The notes under the pieces were generated by a model. It searched no databases. It saw nothing but the letters and a program-made list of their open reading frames with translations, and was not told the origin of the DNA. A stretch of 64,000 bases of DNA, taken from positions 21,754,282 through 21,818,281 of the forward strand of contig OY979718.1 of NCBI GenBank assembly GCA_963855995.1, given 5' to 3'. Of the stretch, positions 59,338 through 64,000 are shown piece by piece (positions within the stretch are counted from its first letter, which is position 1; each line of letters starts with the position of its first letter). The translations under genes were made by a program, and so were the position numbers. This DNA comes from Muricea muricata. Taxonomy: Eukaryota > Cnidaria > Anthozoa > Malacalcyonacea > Plexauridae.

Positions 59338-60540
59338 GACAAGAATACGCAGACTGACGTTTTATATCTTGATTTCACCAAGGCTTTTGATTCAGTAGAC
59401 CACACAATCGTTCTTGAGAAACTGCGTGGTTATGGTGTGGCAGGACCAATCTTGGGTTGGTTCAAAGATTATTTGAGTGGTAGAAGTCAGAGAGTCGTTC
59501 TAGAAGGTACTGTTTCAACATGGTCACCAGTGACCTCTGGAGTGCCTCAAGGAAGTATTCTTGGTCCGTTATTGTTTGTCATTTTCATTAATGATCTTCC
59601 AGAAGTTGTGCAAAATGGAACTAAAACAGCCCTGTACGCCGATGATACTAAATTGCACCAAACAATTACCACTATTAATGACTGCAAATCTTTACAACAA
59701 TCGTTGGCCAACTTAAATTCTTGGAGTATACAAAACAATATCAGTTTCAATGTTACAAAATGCAAAGTTCCCACCATTACACGCAAGAAAACTCCTGTCA
59801 CTTTTGATTATAACCTGGGAACGGAGAAACTGACTCGAGTTGACAACGAGAAAGATCTCGGCGTCATTACTTCCTCCACACTTTCATGGGAACTTCATAT
59901 TAATTCTGTAATATCCAAGGCCAACAAGATATTAGGTGTATTGAAACGAACATGTTGTCAACTAACAGACATGAAAACCAGGCGAACTCTTTATTTGTCC
60001 CTTGTGAAATCGCAATTATCCTTCGCAACGGAAGTTTGGTCTCCCGTTAATAACGTCCGAATTTCAAAACGGGTCGAAAGAGTACAACGTCGTGCGACCA
60101 GATGGACCATGATGAGCAAAAGAGGAGAGTTGAGCTACAAAGAACGACTGTCGGCCTTGAACCTTCTGCCGTTAAGCTTTGACAGGGAAATCAAGGATTT
60201 GGTATTCCTGTACAAGGCTTTGTTTGGTTATGTAAATGTTGATGTCAGTAACTTTGTGTCTTTTGTATGTCACGGCCGAACTCGACTGAGTAACTCCTCA
60301 AAGTATATTCTACAAAGTCAAATTTGTAGAACAAATACTTTTCAATCTTCGTACTATAACCGTGTTGTCAAAGTGTGGAACATTGTATGTAAAGATGTAT
60401 GTTTGAACACTGTGTCTAGTCCAAACACTTTCAAATGTTTAGTTAAACGTAGATACTCTAGTATTGTTGATTCTATTTATGATGTTAACTTGTCATGTAG
60501 GTGGTCCTTGTTTCGTGACTGTTCCTGTCATAGGGCGTAA
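59338..60540 (+). pseudogene. LINE reverse transcriptase, C-terminal 400 residues
   Basis: One uninterrupted frame ending TAA at 60538-60540. It carries RT motif A (LDFTKAFDSVDH, from 59371), SGVPQGSILGPLLFVIFIND (59536-59595), the catalytic YADD at 59635-59646, a thumb region with EKDLGVITSSTLSW, and the C-terminal segment RVERVQRRATRWT typical of jockey/CR1 elements. The N-terminal endonuclease and fingers are absent, so the copy cannot move by itself. The intact C-terminal frame shows that the insertion is young compared with the LINE at 35.6 kb. Confidence 0.9.
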
Positions 60541-60775
60541 ATTGTAGAGTAACATTTGTGTGTACGTGAAGTTATGTGACTGTGCGTAGTAATATTATTC
60601 AAAATACCTTTAGTCAAACTTAATTGGGTGGGTATCTCGCATGGTTCTTCGAGTCCCGTTTATACCTCACCCGTTTAGGGTCTATATATATATGTGTGTG
60701 TGTGTTTGTAAATATATATTATGTGTGTATGTTCTTTGTAAAATGTGATTTATATAATTGACCCTAATAAAGACG

Positions 60776-60844
<69 letters not shown>
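59338..60844 (+). mobile_element. 5'-truncated jockey/CR1-like LINE inserted in minisatellite
   Basis: Begins abruptly in the reverse-transcriptase palm and ends with a 3' untranslated region, AATAAA at about 60765 and a (TAA)n tail (about 60775-60844). Minisatellite units border both sides. Truncation at the 5' end plus a simple-repeat tail is the usual outcome of target-primed reverse transcription. Confidence 0.9.
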
Positions 60845-60845
<1 letters not shown>

Positions 60846-61016
60846 GGACGCGATGGCTACATCAGAGGAGAGGACGCGATAGCTAGATCAGAAGGTACCC
60901 CTCCACAAAAATTTTATCCAGCTTCTTAAACCTTTTACACCTCATTCCAAAACCTATACATCAACATTTTATCCTCATGTTAAACAGTGAAGCACTAAAA
61001 TATACAGAAAACTCAC

Positions 61017-61115
61017 TTTTGTGAAAGGGATATCAAGTCTGTTTTGAATTGTGAAGTACTGCGATTCATAGTTACCACGATCGCCGGTAGTTGAATGGTT
61101 TGGATAAATTTCATC
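61017..61115 (-). CDS. Unknown minus-strand gene, exon C
   Basis: 33 codons between acceptor ctttttttag-like and donor acaaaa|gtgagt, encoding DEIYPNHSTTGDRGNYESQY and FTIQNRLDIPFTK. Phase 0 at both ends, joining exon B without a break. The next downstream exon was not found; the minisatellite and LINE lie just beyond, so the intron is probably large. Confidence 0.6.
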
Positions 61116-61846
61116 CTAAAAAAGAGAAATAATTTGTAGTTTGTTACTCCATTTTCTACCAAAAATATTAAAATATAACCAATACAGATTGTGCCAAACT
61201 AAAAATGTTGTTGCTGCGAGCCAGCAACATTGTCCACCACATTTTCCCATTTGCAGTGATAGTTGATACTTGTCAAATTTTTTATGCGATTTATTGTGTT
61301 ACTCTTGGGCACGGTCTAGGAAATGGACAGTAGGGCCACTCAGCAGTGCAACACGGCACCCTATCACCATGCAGTTTACTGGCTGCCACCAGCCAGTTCA
61401 GCGTCCTCATTGGTCAGAAAATGCAACTGACTGGCTGGCATAGTGATAACGTGATGCGATATGCGTGGACACACAAACTTCAATTGAGTGGCCCTGCTGC
61501 CCATTCCTTATACTGTGTCCTGAGATTGGAAATCCGAAAATGCTTAGGAAGTTTGAAAAAATCACTATCCAATGGATAGCGCTATTCAACTTTCGTACAG
61601 CCGACCTCTGGGGCCAATGCGTAAAGCTAGGCCTTTTCTCTACAATTATTTTCCGGCTTTGAATGGAGGCCGACCAAGACTTGAACCCTGGCTTCCCAGC
61701 TTGGACAAAAATTAATAATTAAGTAGTAGCATATTCTTACTTATTACTGATCACAACACCACATATACATGCTGGTTACATTCATTACCCGCAATTAAGA
61801 ATTCAGTTGAAAATTGATGAAAATTAATATATTCACTTTTACTCAC

Positions 61847-62030
61847 AGGTGAACTTGATTCACGCTCTGGATTGACTTGTGGATGACTCCTATTATCGAC
61901 TGAAGAACGAATTCTCTGCAATCTTGATGTTTCCAGTTCGGGTAGGGGTAGATTTTCGATGACATCGCATAAATTGTTTAACTGCATCCGTATCAAGTCA
62001 AGAGTACTGGGACTTTTTGATGAGGAAGAA
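61847..62030 (-). CDS. Unknown minus-strand gene, exon B
   Basis: Acceptor tatatttttctag, donor tcacct|gtgagt. Encodes SSSSKSPSTLDLIRMQLNNL, CDVIENLPLPELETSRLQRI and RSSVDNRSHPQVNPERESSS P. The first base completes a Ser codon begun in exon A. Helical, leucine-rich, then a Ser/Pro-rich linker. From memory it resembles the region ahead of integrase-core domains in a cnidarian multicopy gene family, but no catalytic domain is visible here, so this remains a guess. Confidence 0.6.
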
Positions 62031-62692
62031 CTAGAAAAATATAAACCAACTTACAGTATACAATAGTGACGAAATAAGGAGATGTGCATGCTAAGTAAGA
62101 TCAATTTTGGAAATTTGTTATGTTCTAACAGTCGATCTGTCATTAATAGGTTCCCATGACTTATCAATTGGGACATTAATTGAAATGGTCAAAATTGGGA
62201 CATTAATTGAATTGGTCAAAATAATAGCACTTTCATAGTCACCCCTTCTCTCGCCCTATTCACCCCTTCGCAGATGAGGTACAGGGGTATAAGTGGCACT
62301 GAAGTATAAAATAATGTACGCACACATACGTAGTTGAGAGCAGTAATTCGTAAAAAGAATATTCCTTGGTATTCATAGGCCTATTTCAAGGGCGAATACA
62401 ATCATCGTTTTCCATTGGCGTAATCCGGGGTAAGCTAGGGTGAGTATTTGTATTTGAATGTTGGGAGGCTTCAGTTTCATGCTCGCTAGAAATGAGAGGA
62501 AGCTCATTGGACATAAAATTGCAGCTTCTGACAGTCATCGAGTGTGAGATGCTTTTTAAGCTAATGTCAAGATGACATGCAGAAGTGAAAAGCATTTGTC
62601 CTTATACGGCCGGGCACCAAACACTATTCCATTTCTGTCTGGGATAGGGGGCAAAAACACAAAGGATAAATGCTCTAAACATCCCACAGTAC

Positions 62693-62776
62693 CTTAGTTT
62701 AGCTTGCGGATTCTTGACCACAACAGTTAAGTTTGAAGCATTAGCATTAGCATGTCGAAGCCTTTCTTCGAATGAC
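62693..62776 (-). CDS. Unknown minus-strand gene, exon A
   Basis: 84 nt between acceptor tttgaaatttag and donor ctaag|gtactg, encoding SFEERLRHANANASNLTVVV KNPQAKL. It ends in phase 2, matching exon B. A tentative earlier exon at 63604-63659 (SRSMSRNARTKDRGHYE) would join in phase to create a Met before SFEER, which could also be the true start. Confidence 0.55.
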
Positions 62777-64000
62777 CTAAATTTCAAATTAAAAATTACT
62801 TATTACCAATGCTGGCCAAGAACGTTATCCAAGTACAGTATATTATTCAAGAATATTGTCCAAGTTGGTCAAGAATTGCACGAAAGATTCCGCAATTACA
62901 ATTATAGAATACTTTTATACAATTATTGGTTGACTGATGAAATCACAATCGATACGGCCAGCAATGGCAAAAATTTTCAAATTTTAGAAATTTTAAACAC
63001 GTTGATGCATCGCTGCACGTTTTTTCAGAAATGCAGGCCTTAACAAAACTTCGAAGAAGCAAAAAAAGTCGTGAAGTTCCCACGCTAATGGTAATTTACT
63101 TGAAATCAGTAACACAAGATACATTTCTCGTCGCCCAGGAGGGGAGAGGGGGGGGGGGTAAAATGACGATTAATTATTGCGTTTATCATAAGACAGAAAC
63201 TTTAAACAGTGATGGAAGTTAAAGTTAGCATCAACTGAAAACTTGTATAGTTCTTGTATAGAGTTTGCTAAGGGTTCGGCCAAAGTTACTAGTATTTCGT
63301 TGATAACATATTAGAATTAGCAATGTTCAAGTAAGTTGAAAAATATCAACTTCACATAGATATTGACGGTTTTAACGTTGCATCATGGGAGTCTTGCGGC
63401 TGGATAGCTTCAAAACAGCGAAGCTTATCAGAGCAAATAATTTATGGATTTCTCTTGTCTGAAGCTGTTTGACGTCCAATATGACACAATAAATATTTCA
63501 AAAGTTAGGTGCTGCCTACATTTTACGATAAATACCTAAGGGTACATATTGTGAATGTTTCTGCAGTGAAATAGAAGTGATAAGTAAATGTTATATAGCA
63601 TACATTTCATAATGTCCTCTATCTTTAGTTCTCGCATTTCTTGACATACTTCTTGACGTCTAAACAAGTAACAAAAGAACCATGTAAAAATTACAAGGAT
63701 TCGCAAACATGGTTGCTCAAAACTAATTATTGCCAGAAAATGACAGAATAAAGTATTCTTTTCAAAACGAAACTCAACCAAGGACTTAGGGCAAGAGTAC
63801 TGGATGAAATACGAAAAAAGCTCCAAAATTTTGGGTTAAAGAAAAAATATGATGTTGGCATTGAAAATTGTCTTCCACAAGAGCTGGGTAAATCGCTTCA
63901 AATGTTTTTCATATATACGTTGAGTCCTTGAGGTGTGTAAGTTTATCATGGTTATAACAAAACAAATAATCATGCAATGTTGCTCGTACCCATGCAATTT
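62777..64000. other. No confident gene except one tentative exon
   Basis: A possible 56-nt minus exon is at 63604-63659 (acceptor cttgtttag, donor aaat|gtatgc). The rest is AT-rich; a G-rich run is at about 63139-63160. Confidence 0.3.

Noticed and set aside
59116-59398. Frames reading GKDAMARSQERTRWLD repeats
   Set aside because: By-product of the 26-bp minisatellite running into the LINE.

Overview
This window is AT-rich, intron-containing eukaryotic DNA. It has GT/AG introns, AATAAA signals, a homeobox gene, and a dense layer of DNA transposons (Kolobok-like, hAT, mariner-type MITEs, foldback elements) and jockey/CR1-like LINE remnants. This suggests an invertebrate animal. A cnidarian, probably an anthozoan, is my best guess, resting on the types of multicopy gene families seen; it is inference, not proof.

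Layout. 0-2.5 kb: a THAP-domain reading frame on the minus strand with an in-frame stop, then a 929-bp non-autonomous TIR element with an 8-bp target duplication. 2.5-6.6 kb: an intact 691-codon Kolobok-type transposase in a TTAA-flanked element, itself inserted inside an older TIR element. 6.8-10.3 kb: a three-exon hAT transposon with 5-bp target duplication, intact except for one stop. 11.9-16.2 kb: a 2.0-kb long-TIR element and a 2.0-kb foldback with about 1-kb arms. 16.8-18.6 kb: minisatellites. 19.07-26.68 kb: three transposons nested one inside the other, each boundary marked by an exact target duplication; the innermost carries twin perfect hairpins and a possible coding exon. 27.9-31.5 kb: a frameshifted hAT/DUF4371 transposase pseudogene. 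31.7-35.1 kb: a decayed gene for a superfamily-3 (parvovirus NS1/papillomavirus E1-type) helicase, with a palindromic MITE filling its first intron. 35.6-38.7 kb: a decayed LINE reverse transcriptase and a cluster of TA-flanked MITEs. 40.6-42.9 kb: a 1.2-kb diverged tandem duplication.

47.9-55.1 kb holds the clearest host gene: a three-exon homeobox gene on the minus strand. All splice phases agree and give about 592 residues: a Pro/Trp/Tyr-rich N-terminus, a short Cys-rich linker, a homeodomain and 29-residue tandem repeats. Its large second intron contains, on the opposite strand, a ruined copy of a nuclease-like/Cys-rich multicopy gene. 58.2-60.9 kb: a second MITE copy, a 26-bp minisatellite, and a 5'-truncated LINE inserted in that minisatellite. 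61.0-62.8 kb: three phase-matched exons of an unidentified minus-strand gene that runs off both sides of what I can resolve.

The most interesting items are the SF3-helicase relic, the homeobox gene with its internal repeats, and the transposon-in-transposon stacks that give a relative order of insertions. No function for the window as a whole is implied: it reads as a host gene neighbourhood heavily colonised by mobile DNA.
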